From assembly GCF_014638995.1 (NCBI RefSeq), contig NZ_BMFR01000001.1, forward strand, positions 310,001 to 374,000: DNA of 64,000 bases, given 5' to 3'. Within the stretch, counting starts at the first letter, position 1. The number at the start of each line of letters is the position of its first letter. The notes under the pieces are model-generated. The model was not told where the DNA came from, made no database searches, and saw nothing but the letters and a program-made list of their open reading frames with translations. The stretch comes from Virgibacillus oceani (GTDB lineage Bacteria; Bacillota; Bacilli; Bacillales; Amphibacillaceae). Below are positions 18,141 to 29,396 of the stretch, one piece after another. The translations under genes and the position numbers were made by a program.

Positions 18141-18167
18141 TTAGCACTCGTTAAAGGAGAGTGCTAA
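18141..18167. promoter_or_regulatory. CIRCE operator (HrcA binding site)
   Basis: TTAGCACTC (18141-18149), 9-bp spacer, GAGTGCTAA (18159-18167): the exact CIRCE consensus. It implies autoregulation of hrcA-grpE-dnaK-dnaJ by HrcA with GroEL as the sensor. The ribosome site of hrcA follows it immediately. Confidence 0.98.
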
Positions 18168-18181
18168 CAGAGGTGATCATC

Positions 18182-19213
18182 ATGTTAACAGGTAGACAGT
18201 TGTTGATTTTACAAGTCATTATTGATGATTTCATCCAGTCGGCACAACCAGTTGGATCACGTGCTATTTCAAAAAAAGATAACATTTCTTTTAGTCCTGC
18301 CACAATTAGAAATGTAATGGCGGATCTAGAGGACATGGGATTTTTGGAAAAGACTCATTCATCTTCCGGAAGAATTCCGTCAGAAAAGGGATATCGATTT
18401 TATGTTGATAATTTATTATCACCAGAAATTATATCTGATGATGTTAACGTATTTAAACACGTCATTCAAGATGGTATTTTTGAATTTGAACAGGTCGTTC
18501 AAAAATCTGCCGAACTGCTTTCAGATTTAACGAATTACACATCTATAATTTTGGGTCCGGAGGTATTTGAAACAAAATTAAAGCAATTGCAAATCATCAC
18601 TTTAACACCGCAAACAGCGGTTGCCATCTTAATAACGAATACGGGACATGTGGAACATCGGTCTTTTTCTATTCCTAACGAGATGTCGGCATCAGATTTG
18701 GAAAAAATGGTCAATATTTTAAATGATCGGCTGCATGGTGTACCTATTTTACAGTTGCCTGAAAAATTAAATACCGAAGTACGATCACTTATAAGATTGT
18801 ACGTAAGTGATTTTGAAAAATCGTTTGACTATTTAAAAGCTGCTTTTTTCAATGAACATCCCGTGAAACTATATGTTGGCGGTAAAACAAACATGCTGAT
18901 GCAGCCTGAATTTAAGGACATTGACAAAGTACGTTCATTCTACGCAATGATGGAAAAAGAAGATGAAATTGCAAATATGCTAAAAGCAACAACGGACGGA
19001 ATTAAAGTGACAATCGGACACGAAAACAAGGTGGATGCTATAAAGGATTGTAGTCTAATCACCGCAACCTATCATTTAGGTGAGGAGCAAATGGGTACGA
19101 TTGCTTTACTTGGTCCAACAAGGATGGAATATAATAAAGTAATTACACTATTAAATGCTCTATCAAACGAAATGACAGAAGCATTATATATGTGGTATAA
19201 AAACAATGAATGA
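18182..19213 (+). CDS. hrcA: Heat-inducible transcription repressor HrcA
   Basis: 343-aa repressor of class I heat-shock genes. N-terminal winged helix: LTGRQLLILQVIIDDFIQSAQPVGSRAI, SFSPATIRNVMADLEDMGFL and HSSSGRIPSEKGYRFYVD, all strongly conserved. The dimerisation/GAF-like domain follows to a C-terminal LLNALSNEMTEALYMWY. The ATG at 18182 is 7-8 bp after GAGGTGAT; an in-frame upstream start at 18161 lies inside CIRCE and is rejected. First gene of the dnaK operon. Confidence 0.97.
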   Translation: MLTGRQLLILQVIIDDFIQSAQPVGSRAISKKDNISFSPATIRNVMADLEDMGFLEKTHSSSGRIPSEKGYRFYVDNLLSPEIISDDVNVFKHVIQDGIFEFEQVVQKSAELLSDLTNYTSIILGPEVFETKLKQLQIITLTPQTAVAILITNTGHVEHRSFSIPNEMSASDLEKMVNILNDRLHGVPILQLPEKLNTEVRSLIRLYVSDFEKSFDYLKAAFFNEHPVKLYVGGKTNMLMQPEFKDIDKVRSFYAMMEKEDEIANMLKATTDGIKVTIGHENKVDAIKDCSLITATYHLGEEQMGTIALLGPTRMEYNKVITLLNALSNEMTEALYMWYKNNE

Positions 19214-19358
19214 GAATAAATAGTGTATTCTGGGGCTTGGTTTTCGGGTCTAATCGATGGGAGTTTATTTCCCATCACTTCTTTATGTTTTTGAGTTTAT
19301 TTTGAATACTATTCATGGTATAGTCTAACGTGGCGATTTTACAGAGGAGGTGGCTATT
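19214..19358 (+). other. hrcA-grpE intergenic region
   Basis: 145 bp with a short hairpin GATGGGA / TCCCATC (about 19257-19277) lacking a clean T-run. TATAGT at 19319-19324 could be a -10 for a second promoter before grpE, but its -35 is poor. Partial processing or termination here would set HrcA below DnaK level. Confidence 0.3.
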
Positions 19359-19937
19359 ATGGCAGAAGAAAAAGAATTAAACAAAGAAGAAATCTTGGGA
19401 AATAATGAACCAGAATTGACAGAGGTTATTGATGCCGATGAAAAGGAGCAACAGCATTTAGATTCAGACGAAAGTAAAATGGAAACACTAAGAGAAGAAG
19501 TTGAAAATTTAATAAAAGAGAAAGATGAGCTTTATCAAAAATTGCTTCGAAATCAAGCAGAATTTGAAAATTTTAAAAAACGCTCACAAAAAGAAAAGGA
19601 AAAAGAGCGCAAATATAAATCTCAAGACTTAGTGAATGAACTTTTACCCGCGATTGATAACTTTGAAAGAGCATTGCAGCAAGAGGTTACTGAGGCAAAT
19701 GCAGGTTTTGTAGAGGGGATTTCAATGGTTTACCGTCAGCTGAAGGATGCCCTTAAACAACATGGTGTAGAGGAAATTGAAACAAAAGGACAATCATTTG
19801 ACCCTAATCTTCATCATGCTGTTATGCAAATAGAAGATGATGAAATGGAATCAAATATCATTGTAGAGGAATTACAAAAAGGATATTTACTTAAAGACAG
19901 AGTTATTCGACCAGCAATGGTAAAAGTTAATAAATAA
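19359..19937 (+). CDS. grpE: Nucleotide exchange factor GrpE
   Basis: Releases ADP from DnaK. The 192-aa product has an acidic, disordered N-terminus (about 1-45), a long coiled coil (about 45-90, including NQAEFENFKKRSQKEKEKE) and the C-terminal beta-wing domain with DPNLHHAVMQ and LLKDRVIRPAMVKV. The ATG at 19359 follows GGAGGTGG; an earlier in-frame GTG precedes this site. It lies 27 bp before dnaK. Confidence 0.97.
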   Translation: MAEEKELNKEEILGNNEPELTEVIDADEKEQQHLDSDESKMETLREEVENLIKEKDELYQKLLRNQAEFENFKKRSQKEKEKERKYKSQDLVNELLPAIDNFERALQQEVTEANAGFVEGISMVYRQLKDALKQHGVEEIETKGQSFDPNLHHAVMQIEDDEMESNIIVEELQKGYLLKDRVIRPAMVKVNK

Positions 19938-21797
<1,860 letters not shown>

Positions 21798-21813
21798 TAG
21801 TACTGCTTAAATT

Positions 21814-21852
21814 TTAAAGTCAAAGTCAGGATACCCTTGACTTTGACTTTTT
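21814..21852 (+). terminator. Intrinsic terminator after dnaK
   Basis: AAAGTCAAAGTCA (21814-21826) pairs with TGACTTTGACTTT (21836-21848), followed by a T-run. It separates dnaK from dnaJ, which may depend on read-through or its own promoter. Confidence 0.93.
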
Positions 21853-21929
21853 TTCGTTTGGTTGCTTTCAAGGACCAAATGATGATAAGATTAAAAGTAT
21901 TGCAATAGTGTCGGGAGAGTGATTGACAA

Positions 21930-23057
21930 GTGAGTAAGCGTGATTATTATGATGTACTTGGCGTTGGAAAAGACGCTTCTAAAGAAGAAATAAAAAAAGC
22001 CTATCGGAAATTGGCTAGAAAATACCACCCTGATGTTAATAAGGAAGCGGATTCTGCTGATAAATTTAAAGAAGCTAAGGAAGCATATGAGGTTTTGAGC
22101 AATGAACAAAAACGTGCTCAATATGATCAGTTTGGTCATGCTGGTGCACAGGGTCAGGGCTTCGGAGGATTTGGCGGCGGAGCTCAGGACTTTGGTGGTT
22201 TTGGCGATATTTTTGATATGTTCTTTGGTGGAGGTGGCCGCAGACGTGATCCGAATGCACCTCAGCAAGGAGCAGATTTACAATATACACTTGTGTTAGA
22301 TTTTGAAGAAGCAATTTTTGGTAAGGAAACTGATATCAGTATTCCAAAAGAGGAGAACTGTGATACATGCCATGGATCTGGTGCTAAACCGGGAACAAAA
22401 ACTAAAACGTGTTCGCATTGTAATGGTTCGGGACAACTAAATACGGAACAGAATACTCCATTTGGCCGTGTTGTGAATAGAAGGGTATGTCACCATTGTA
22501 ATGGTACAGGAAAAATTATTCCCGAAAAATGTAATACATGTGGTGGAACAGGAAAAGTGAAAAAGCATAAAAAGATCCATATTTCTATACCGGCCGGAAT
22601 TGACGAAGGACAACAAATTCGTGTTTCTGGAAAAGGTGAACCTGGAGTAAATGGTGGTCCAGCAGGCGACTTGTATGTGGTAGTTCAAATAAAAGCCCAT
22701 GAGTTTTTCGAGCGTGAAGGTGATCATATATATTGTGAATTGCCTATTACATTTGCTCAAGCAGCTCTCGGTGACGAAATTGAAGTTCCAACAGTACATG
22801 GCAAGGTTATGCTTAAAATACCAGCGGGAACACAGACAGGCAAGGTGTTCCGTTTGAAGGGTAAAGGTGCGCCGAATGTTCGTGGCTATGGTCATGGAGA
22901 TCAGCATATAAAGGTTCGTATTGTTACCCCTAGCAAATTAACAGACAGGCAAAAGGAATTGCTGAGAGAGTTTAATGAAATAGGCGGCAATGAGGCAACA
23001 GATGAACAGGATGGATCATTTTTTCAGCGTTTTAAAAAAGCGTTTAAAGGTGATTGA
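21930..23057 (+). CDS. dnaJ: Chaperone DnaJ (Hsp40)
   Basis: 375-aa co-chaperone that stimulates DnaK. J domain with [18 protein letters not shown] (HPD motif), a Gly/Phe-rich region (about 70-110), four zinc-binding CxxCxGxG repeats ([32 protein letters not shown]) and the C-terminal substrate-binding domains. GTG start at 21930 with GGGAGAGTG about 12 bp upstream. No second CIRCE was seen before it. Confidence 0.98.
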   Translation: MSKRDYYDVLGVGKDASKEEIKKAYRKLARKYHPDVNKEADSADKFKEAKEAYEVLSNEQKRAQYDQFGHAGAQGQGFGGFGGGAQDFGGFGDIFDMFFGGGGRRRDPNAPQQGADLQYTLVLDFEEAIFGKETDISIPKEENCDTCHGSGAKPGTKTKTCSHCNGSGQLNTEQNTPFGRVVNRRVCHHCNGTGKIIPEKCNTCGGTGKVKKHKKIHISIPAGIDEGQQIRVSGKGEPGVNGGPAGDLYVVVQIKAHEFFEREGDHIYCELPITFAQAALGDEIEVPTVHGKVMLKIPAGTQTGKVFRLKGKGAPNVRGYGHGDQHIKVRIVTPSKLTDRQKELLREFNEIGGNEATDEQDGSFFQRFKKAFKGD

Positions 23058-23200
23058 TAAGTGTGGCGGACAATGCTGTATGTCATATATTTCTTTAGTA
23101 AAAATGGTGTTGGTGATCAACACCATTTACATATATAGTGGAATTATTAAAGAAGAATCTGTTAATTACAAAGGTTTTTCTGAGAAATGGGTGGGTTGTA

Positions 23201-24139
23201 ATGAAATGGTCGGAAATATGCATTCATACGACAAATGAAGCTATTGAGCCAATTTCCCATATACTTCATGAAACTGGTGCAAGTGGCGTGGTAATTGAAG
23301 ACCCGTTAGATTTAATTAAAGAGCGTGACACATCATACGGGGAAATCTATGAATTGGATCCAAAAGAATACCCTGAGGAAGGTGTATATGTCAAGGCATA
23401 TTTACCTGTTAACAGTTTTTTAGGTGAAACCGTTAATGAGATTAAACAGGCGATAAATGGATTAATGCTTTATGATATTGATCTGGGACATAATCAGGTA
23501 ACGCTTAGTGAGATTAATGAAGAAGAATGGGCGACCGCATGGAAAAAATACTATAAGCCTGTCAAAATATCAAAAAAGATTACAATCACACCAACATGGG
23601 AAGACTATCCACCAGTATCAAGTGATGAACTAATTATAGAATTGGATCCTGGAATGGCCTTTGGAACTGGCACCCATCCTACTACTGTATTAAGTATTCA
23701 AGGTCTTGAACAATTTATTAACAAAGATGACGTTATTATTGATGTTGGATGTGGGACAGGTGTGTTAAGCATTGCTTCAGTTTTGCTTGGGGCAAAAAAG
23801 GTGTATGCGTATGATTTGGATGAGGTAGCGGTAAAAAGCACTAAACTTAATACCAAGCTTAATAAAGTAGATCAGCAAATTTTAACGAAACAAAATAATT
23901 TGCTTGACCATGTTCATAAAGAAGCTGATATTGTTGTTTCAAATATTTTAGCTGAAATTATTGTTCGATTTATTACCGATGCATGGAATAATTTAAAGCA
24001 TAATGGATTGTTCATTACTTCTGGTATTATTCAAGCGAAAAAAGCCCTTGTTAAAGGGGAATTGCAAAAAAATGGGTTTGAAATTATTGAAGTGAATGAA
24101 ATGGAAGATTGGGTTTCTATTATTGCAAAGAAGATATAG
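23201..24139 (+). CDS. prmA: Ribosomal protein L11 methyltransferase
   Basis: Trimethylates ribosomal protein L11. The 312-aa product begins MKWSEICIHTTNEAIEPISH, close to B. subtilis PrmA, with an N-terminal substrate domain and a C-terminal SAM fold containing DPGMAFGTGTHPTT, VIDVGCGTGVLSIAS and SNILAEIIV (NxxA catalytic-type motif). ATG 23201 is preferred from family length although its ribosome site is weak (GGGTGG). A longer in-frame start at 23138 adds 21 residues not typical of the family. Confidence 0.95.
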   Translation: MKWSEICIHTTNEAIEPISHILHETGASGVVIEDPLDLIKERDTSYGEIYELDPKEYPEEGVYVKAYLPVNSFLGETVNEIKQAINGLMLYDIDLGHNQVTLSEINEEEWATAWKKYYKPVKISKKITITPTWEDYPPVSSDELIIELDPGMAFGTGTHPTTVLSIQGLEQFINKDDVIIDVGCGTGVLSIASVLLGAKKVYAYDLDEVAVKSTKLNTKLNKVDQQILTKQNNLLDHVHKEADIVVSNILAEIIVRFITDAWNNLKHNGLFITSGIIQAKKALVKGELQKNGFEIIEVNEMEDWVSIIAKKI

Positions 24140-24158
24140 ATAAAAGTAGGTGCACATT

Positions 24159-24917
24159 ATGCAACGCTATTTTGTTCCAGCGGAGAACTGGTACGAGAAT
24201 GAAGTAGCTATTTCGGGAGACGATGCTCATCATATCTCAAGGGTAATGCGGTATAAAGAAGGCAGTATGATTATTTGTAATCACCCAGATGGCCGAGCAG
24301 CGAAATGTGTCGTTACTTCTGTCGGCCAGGGAGACGTTACAGTTCATGTTGATGAATGGCTTAATGAAGACTCTGAATTGCCGGTTAACGTCACAATTGC
24401 TCAAGGCATGCCAAAAAGTGATAAAATTGAATATGTTCTGCAAAAAGGTACAGAATTAGGGGCTAGTGCATTCATTCCATATCAAGCTGAAAGGTCAGTC
24501 GTATTTTGGGATGCGAAAAAAACGCAAAAAAAAATAACACGATTATCCAAAATTCTTAAAGAAGCAAGTGAGCAAAGTCATCGTAACAGTATACCAGATT
24601 TAAAACCTGTTATGGGGATTAAAGAGTTAATTGAAGAAAGCAAACAATATGATGTTAAAATCTTTGCTTATGAAGAAGAAGCAAAAGTGTCCGAGCATCA
24701 ATCATTTGGGAAATTAGTAAATTCTATTAAAGCGGGGCAGAACGTACTTGTTTGTATTGGTCCAGAAGGCGGTTTTTCTGCAAATGAGGTCGAAACGTTT
24801 AAAGAAAATGATTTTTCCTCTGTAAGATTAGGGCCGCGAATATTGCGTACAGAAACCGCTCCTCTTTATGTTTTGGCTAGCATTTCCTACCATTTTGAAG
24901 AATTGAGGTGTAGATAA
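24159..24917 (+). CDS. rsmE: 16S rRNA (uracil-1498-N3)-methyltransferase RsmE
   Basis: 252-aa SPOUT-fold methyltransferase that modifies U1498 of 16S rRNA. Seen: N-terminal PUA-like domain with DDAHHISRVMRYKEG, then QGMPKSDKIEYVLQKGTELG and ERSVV, and the C-terminal knot IGPEGGFSANEVETF with LGPRILRTETAPLY. ATG 24159 follows TAGGTG. Its stop overlaps the mtaB start by one base. Confidence 0.96.
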   Translation: MQRYFVPAENWYENEVAISGDDAHHISRVMRYKEGSMIICNHPDGRAAKCVVTSVGQGDVTVHVDEWLNEDSELPVNVTIAQGMPKSDKIEYVLQKGTELGASAFIPYQAERSVVFWDAKKTQKKITRLSKILKEASEQSHRNSIPDLKPVMGIKELIEESKQYDVKIFAYEEEAKVSEHQSFGKLVNSIKAGQNVLVCIGPEGGFSANEVETFKENDFSSVRLGPRILRTETAPLYVLASISYHFEELRCR

Positions 24918-26272
24918 TGCCAACAGTTGCATTTCATACATTAGGCTGTAAAGTTAATCATTATGAAACTGAAGGAATTTGGAACATGTTTAAGGATAAT
25001 GGATATGAACGTGTTGATTTTGACCGTCAATCAGATGTCTATGTTATTAATACATGTACTGTGACGAATACTGGCGACAAAAAAAGTCGTCAGGTAATAA
25101 GGCGTGCTGTTCGGAAAAACCCGGAAGCCGTTGTTTGTGTAACCGGTTGTTACGCACAAACCTCACCAGGAGAAATTATGGAAATCCCTGGTGTTGATGT
25201 TGTAGTTGGTACACAAAACCGTAAAAGTATGATTGGTTATATAGAGGAACACCTGAAAACACGTGAACCAATTAATGGTGTTACAAATATTATGAAAAAC
25301 CGAGTATTTGAAGAAATGGATGTTCCAGAATTTACAGATCGAACACGGGCTTCATTAAAAATACAGGAGGGCTGCAATAATTTCTGCACATTCTGTATCA
25401 TCCCTTGGTCAAGGGGTCTATTACGTTCCAGAAAACCTGAAGATGTAATTGTTCAAGCACAACGCTTAGTTGATGCGGGGTATAAGGAAATTGTACTAAC
25501 TGGAATTCATACTGCAGGTTATGGTGAAGACATGAATGACTATAATTTTGCGAAACTGCTTCGTGAATTGGAAACGGAAGTTGATGGATTAAAACGTATT
25601 CGTATTTCATCAATAGAAGCTAGTCAAATAACAGATGAAGTAATTGATGTGCTGGATAAATCCGAGAAGATAGTACGTCATTTACACATACCATTGCAAT
25701 CTGGATCTAATACAGTTCTTAATAGAATGCGCAGAAAGTATTCTAGTGAATTTTACAAACAAAAAGTAGACAGAATTCGTAAAGCACTGCCTGGCCTTGC
25801 TATTACTTCTGATGTTATTGTTGGTTTTCCGGGGGAAACTGAGGAAGAGTTTATGGAAACGTACAATTTTATTAAGGATGTAGGTTATTCTGAACTTCAT
25901 GTTTTTCCATTTTCAAGACGAACTGGAACACCGGCAGCCAGAATGCAAGATCAGGTTGAAGATAAAGAAAAGGAAGACCGGGTGCACCGAATGATTGAAT
26001 TATCTAATCAGCTGGCAAAAGAGTATGCATCTGAATATGAGAATGAAATATTGGAAGTAATTCCAGAGGAACGTATGCCAGATCAAACTAACCCTAATTT
26101 ACTTGTTGGTTACACGGATAACTATTTGAAAGTAGTCTTTACCGGAAGTCAAGACATGATCGGCCAAATAGTACGTGTGAAAATTAACAAGTCAGGTTAC
26201 CCTTATAATGAAGGAACTTTTGTCAGGATCATGGATGATGCTACTAATAAAAATATAAAAGTGACATCTTAA
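24917..26272 (+). CDS. mtaB: tRNA methylthiotransferase MtaB (t6A37 to ms2t6A37)
   Basis: 451-aa radical SAM methylthiotransferase acting on N6-threonylcarbamoyladenosine-37 of tRNA. Order: UPF0004 domain with FHTLGCKVNHYET and CTVTNTGDKKSRQ (first Fe-S cluster), radical SAM motif CNNFCTFC (first Cys at about residue 153) followed by IIPWSRG, and a C-terminal TRAM domain. It shares a base with rsmE, giving prmA-rsmE-mtaB as a unit for translation-apparatus modification. A terminator follows directly. Confidence 0.95.
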   Translation: MPTVAFHTLGCKVNHYETEGIWNMFKDNGYERVDFDRQSDVYVINTCTVTNTGDKKSRQVIRRAVRKNPEAVVCVTGCYAQTSPGEIMEIPGVDVVVGTQNRKSMIGYIEEHLKTREPINGVTNIMKNRVFEEMDVPEFTDRTRASLKIQEGCNNFCTFCIIPWSRGLLRSRKPEDVIVQAQRLVDAGYKEIVLTGIHTAGYGEDMNDYNFAKLLRELETEVDGLKRIRISSIEASQITDEVIDVLDKSEKIVRHLHIPLQSGSNTVLNRMRRKYSSEFYKQKVDRIRKALPGLAITSDVIVGFPGETEEEFMETYNFIKDVGYSELHVFPFSRRTGTPAARMQDQVEDKEKEDRVHRMIELSNQLAKEYASEYENEILEVIPEERMPDQTNPNLLVGYTDNYLKVVFTGSQDMIGQIVRVKINKSGYPYNEGTFVRIMDDATNKNIKVTS

Positions 26273-26300
26273 ATCCCGGAATTTTCCGGGATTATTTTTT
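26271..26300 (+). terminator. Intrinsic terminator after mtaB
   Basis: AAATCCCGGA (26271-26280) pairs with TCCGGGATTA (26285-26294; the outermost bases do not all pair), then TTTTTT. It starts within the mtaB stop codon. Confidence 0.9.
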
Positions 26301-26373
26301 AAATAGATTTTTTAAGTAAACCATGCTATCATTATCAAGAGGTACGTACAACAGATCTGAAAGGAAGTTATCA

Positions 26374-27045
26374 ATGAGTAAAGAACTAGCAAAATATATT
26401 GACCATACGCAATTAAAACCAGATACAACTGAAGAGAAAATTAGTCAAATTGTGAAAGAAGCAAGTGAACATGGATTTGCATCAGTATGTGTTAATCCTT
26501 ACTGGGTTTCGTATTGTTATGAGCGTTTAAAGAATACTGATGTAAAAGTATGTACAGTAATCGGTTTTCCTTTAGGAGCTGCTACAACTGAAACTAAAGT
26601 ATTTGAAACGAATCAAGCAATTAAAGATGGAGCAACTGAGGTAGATATGGTAATCAATATCGGGGCATTAAAATCAAATAACGATGATGTTGTTCGTAAT
26701 GAAATTGAAGCAGTTGTGAACGCAGCTAAGGGAACTGCATTGACGAAAGTTATCATTGAAACGTCTTTATTATCTGAAGATGAGAAAGTGCGGGCATGCA
26801 AATTGGCGAAAGAAGCTGGTGCTGATTTCGTTAAGACATCAACTGGATTTTCCGGTGGTGGTGCAACTGTTGAAGATATTAAATTAATGCGTCAAACAGT
26901 AGGAAATGAAATGGGAGTAAAAGCTTCAGGAGGAGTACGTGATCTGGAGTCCACTGAAGCAATGATTGATGCTGGCGCTACTAGGATAGGTGCCAGTGCT
27001 GGTGTAGATATTATAGCAGGGAACAGAGGAACGTCTGATTATTAA
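26374..27045 (+). CDS. deoC: Deoxyribose-phosphate aldolase
   Basis: Cleaves 2-deoxyribose 5-phosphate to glyceraldehyde 3-phosphate and acetaldehyde. The 223-aa TIM barrel shows [12 protein letters not shown] at the N-terminus, [13 protein letters not shown] (catalytic Asp), the Schiff-base lysine in [13 protein letters not shown] (about K154) and [12 protein letters not shown] 26374 follows GAAAGGAAG; an earlier in-frame start at 26323 would begin near the previous terminator. Its place between mtaB and rpsU is not the B. subtilis one, where deoC is in a nucleoside operon. Confidence 0.96.
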   Translation: MSKELAKYIDHTQLKPDTTEEKISQIVKEASEHGFASVCVNPYWVSYCYERLKNTDVKVCTVIGFPLGAATTETKVFETNQAIKDGATEVDMVINIGALKSNNDDVVRNEIEAVVNAAKGTALTKVIIETSLLSEDEKVRACKLAKEAGADFVKTSTGFSGGGATVEDIKLMRQTVGNEMGVKASGGVRDLESTEAMIDAGATRIGASAGVDIIAGNRGTSDY

Positions 27046-27099
27046 AAGATAAATTTCTCATCCGTAATTTGGTTTTCTATTTTCTTCTTTGAAAATCTG

Positions 27100-27128
27100 T
27101 TGACCTGTTTGATAGGTTATATTATAAT
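27100..27128 (+). promoter_or_regulatory. SigA promoter of rpsU-yqeY
   Basis: TTGACC (27100-27105), 17-bp spacer, TATAAT (27123-27128): a near-consensus promoter about 75 bp before rpsU. Confidence 0.85.
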
Positions 27129-27203
27129 TACAGAAGGCATGTTATTCAATGCTAATATGCCTGTACAATCTTGTTTTATGCTTCGGAGGGAGGGGAAATT
27201 AGC

Positions 27204-27380
27204 ATGTCAAATACAACTCGCGTTCGTAAAAACGAGTCTCTTGAGGATGCTCTTCGTCGCTTCAAGCGTAGTGTATCAAAAAGTGGAACACTGCAGGAAT
27301 ATCGTAAGCGTGAACATTATGAAAAACCTAGCGTTAGACGTAAGAAGAAATCTGAAGCTGCTAGAAAGCGTAAATACTAA
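27204..27380 (+). CDS. rpsU: 30S ribosomal protein S21
   Basis: 58-aa basic small-subunit protein near the mRNA/anti-Shine-Dalgarno helix. It begins [20 protein letters not shown] and ends with a Lys/Arg-rich tail ([14 protein letters not shown]), as in Bacillaceae bS21. GGAGGGAGGGG precedes the ATG at 27204; an in-frame ATG at 27171 lies upstream of that site. yqeY follows 15 bp later. Confidence 0.98.
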   Translation: MSNTTRVRKNESLEDALRRFKRSVSKSGTLQEYRKREHYEKPSVRRKKKSEAARKRKY

Positions 27381-27395
27381 AGTGGGTGCCTAAGC

Positions 27396-27842
27396 ATGTC
27401 ATTACTGGAACAGCTGAATCAAGATATGAAGCAAGCGATGAAGAATAAGGATAAGGATTCCCTTAGTGTTATTCGGATGGTAAAGGCTTCATTGCAAAAT
27501 GAATCGATTAAACTTGGTAAAGATCATCTTTCAGAAGACGAAGAGTTAACTATTTTGTCTAGAGAGTTAAAGCAAAGAAAAGATTCCCTCCAAGAATTTA
27601 AATCAGCTGGACGTGATGATCTTGTTAAAAAACTTGAAATTGAAATCAATATTTTACAGGAATATATGCCGCAACAGCTAACTGAAGATGAGCTTGCGGC
27701 AATAGTTCAGTCAACGATTCAAGAAGTTAATGCAACATCTAAAAAAGATATGGGTAAAGTAATGAGCGCAATTATGCCAAAGGTTAAGGGAAAGGCAGAT
27801 GGCTCTAAAATAAATCAGCTTGTGCAAAAGCATTTAAGCTGA
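27396..27842 (+). CDS. yqeY: GatB/YqeY domain protein
   Basis: 148-aa helical protein similar to the tRNA-binding tail domain of GatB. Starts [35 protein letters not shown] and ends with the [24 protein letters not shown] motif. Function unsettled; a tRNA-related role is inferred from the domain. Coexpressed with rpsU from the promoter at 27100. Confidence 0.95.
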   Translation: MSLLEQLNQDMKQAMKNKDKDSLSVIRMVKASLQNESIKLGKDHLSEDEELTILSRELKQRKDSLQEFKSAGRDDLVKKLEIEINILQEYMPQQLTEDELAAIVQSTIQEVNATSKKDMGKVMSAIMPKVKGKADGSKINQLVQKHLS

Positions 27843-27864
27843 TTACATTACTTGAATACGTACA

Positions 27865-27898
27865 AAAAGGTCCCTGCCAAGATTGGCAGGGACCTTTT
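27865..27898 (+). terminator. Intrinsic terminator after yqeY
   Basis: A 14-16 bp perfect GC-rich stem (27865-27880 with 27883-27898), starting AAAAGGTCCC and ending GGGACCTTTT. Confidence 0.93.
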
Positions 27899-28038
27899 CA
27901 TATAGTAAAAAAGAAAGAATATCAGTAATGTAATGTGTTAAAATTAAAGTTGGCGTATATGGACTTTTATGTTTAAAATGAAACCTATATATAATAGTTT
28001 TCGTATAATTATTGAGAAATAAAAGGGGGTGGTATATC

Positions 28039-29367
28039 TTGCGGGGAAATAGGCTGCTTGCATACATATTATTAGTTTTAGCCATTATGCTATTATCAAG
28101 CAATGATGGTCATGTTATTCATGCTGATAATGAAGGCAATGGGAAGTTAGTATACGTTATTCCAGTTGAAGATGAAGTCGAAAAGGGATTGGAAGCCTTT
28201 CTAACTAGAGCGACAAAGGAAGCCCAGGAAGAAGGAGCAGATCACATCATATTTGAAATAGATACGCCTGGGGGACGGGTAGATGTAGCTGGACAGATAG
28301 CTGAACTCCTTCAAAATCTTGAAATCCCTACAACTGCCTATGTGGTAAACCAAGCATTGTCTGCCGGTTCTTATATTGCCTTAAATATGGATACAATTTA
28401 TATGAATCCACAAGCAACAATGGGGGCAAGCGGTGTGATAAATCAAGATGGAACTGCTGCAGACAAAAAAGCGCAATCCGCATGGCTGTCAGCTATGAAA
28501 AGTGCAGCAGAATCTAAAGGAAGGGACCCATTATATGCCGCGGCAATGGCAGACCCCAACATTGACTTACCCGATTACGGGGCACCTGAAGGAGAGTTTC
28601 TTACATTAGATCCTTCCGCAGCATTAGAGGTAGGATATTCAAACGGTACTGTAGAGGATCGGGTAGAATTATTAGGGGAGCTAGGATTAAGTAAGTCAAC
28701 AATTATTGAAATGGAACCCACCTTATCGGAAGAACTTGCAGGAATTTTGACAAATCCGGTTGTAGTCCCAATCCTGTTATCGATAGCTAGTCTTGGACTA
28801 ATTGTAGAGCTTTATTCTCCTGGTTTTGGTATTCCAGGAATAATGGGATTATTATCACTGGTTTTGTTCTTTTATGGACATATTGTAGCAGGACTAGCAG
28901 GATTTGAAGCAATTATATTACTCGTACTTGGTATTATATTAATTGTAGCAGAGTTTTTTGTACCGGGTGGTATAGTTGGGATTTTAGGGATAGGATCTGT
29001 CGTTTGGTCATTGTTATTGTCCGGTCAGGATTTAGGCCATATGACTATGAGTATTGGTATTGCATTCATAGTGGCTATTGTAGCAGCTGTTGTTTTATTT
29101 AAGACGATTGGGATGGAGAAAGGATTTTTCCGGCATATTATTTTGAAGGATCAAACTTCAACGGAATTGGGCTATGTATCATCTGTTAACCGTCTTGAAC
29201 TGATTGGACTAGAGGGGGTGACTGTTACACCGTTACGACCTTCTGGAATAGCCTCATTTGATGGCGAAAGAATCGATGTTGTCTCTGACGGGAGCTTTAT
29301 TCATCAGGATAAATCGATTAGGGTAGTAAAAGTGGAAGGAGTACGGGTTGTAGTTCGTGAAATATAA
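28039..29367 (+). CDS. yqeZ: Long NfeD protein (ClpP-like domain, membrane domain, OB domain)
   Basis: 442-aa NfeD1-type membrane protein. N-terminal signal/anchor (about 5-25), a ClpP/S49-like domain with FEIDTPGGRVDVA and the probable catalytic serine in ALSAGSYIALNMD (about residues 40-230), a block of four to five membrane segments (about 235-360), and a C-terminal OB-fold domain. TTG at 28039 is chosen because AAAGGGGGTGG ends 6 bp upstream. It is paired with floA, as in B. subtilis (yqeZ-floA), where the two act in membrane microdomains. Confidence 0.93.
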   Translation: MRGNRLLAYILLVLAIMLLSSNDGHVIHADNEGNGKLVYVIPVEDEVEKGLEAFLTRATKEAQEEGADHIIFEIDTPGGRVDVAGQIAELLQNLEIPTTAYVVNQALSAGSYIALNMDTIYMNPQATMGASGVINQDGTAADKKAQSAWLSAMKSAAESKGRDPLYAAAMADPNIDLPDYGAPEGEFLTLDPSAALEVGYSNGTVEDRVELLGELGLSKSTIIEMEPTLSEELAGILTNPVVVPILLSIASLGLIVELYSPGFGIPGIMGLLSLVLFFYGHIVAGLAGFEAIILLVLGIILIVAEFFVPGGIVGILGIGSVVWSLLLSGQDLGHMTMSIGIAFIVAIVAAVVLFKTIGMEKGFFRHIILKDQTSTELGYVSSVNRLELIGLEGVTVTPLRPSGIASFDGERIDVVSDGSFIHQDKSIRVVKVEGVRVVVREI

Positions 29368-29396
29368 GAAATAGATATATTAGGAGGAGTTAGAAA

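Noticed and set aside
22437..22907. 156-codon minus-strand frame inside dnaJ
   Set aside because: Antisense shadow of the zinc-finger and C-terminal coding region of DnaJ; odd composition and no start context.
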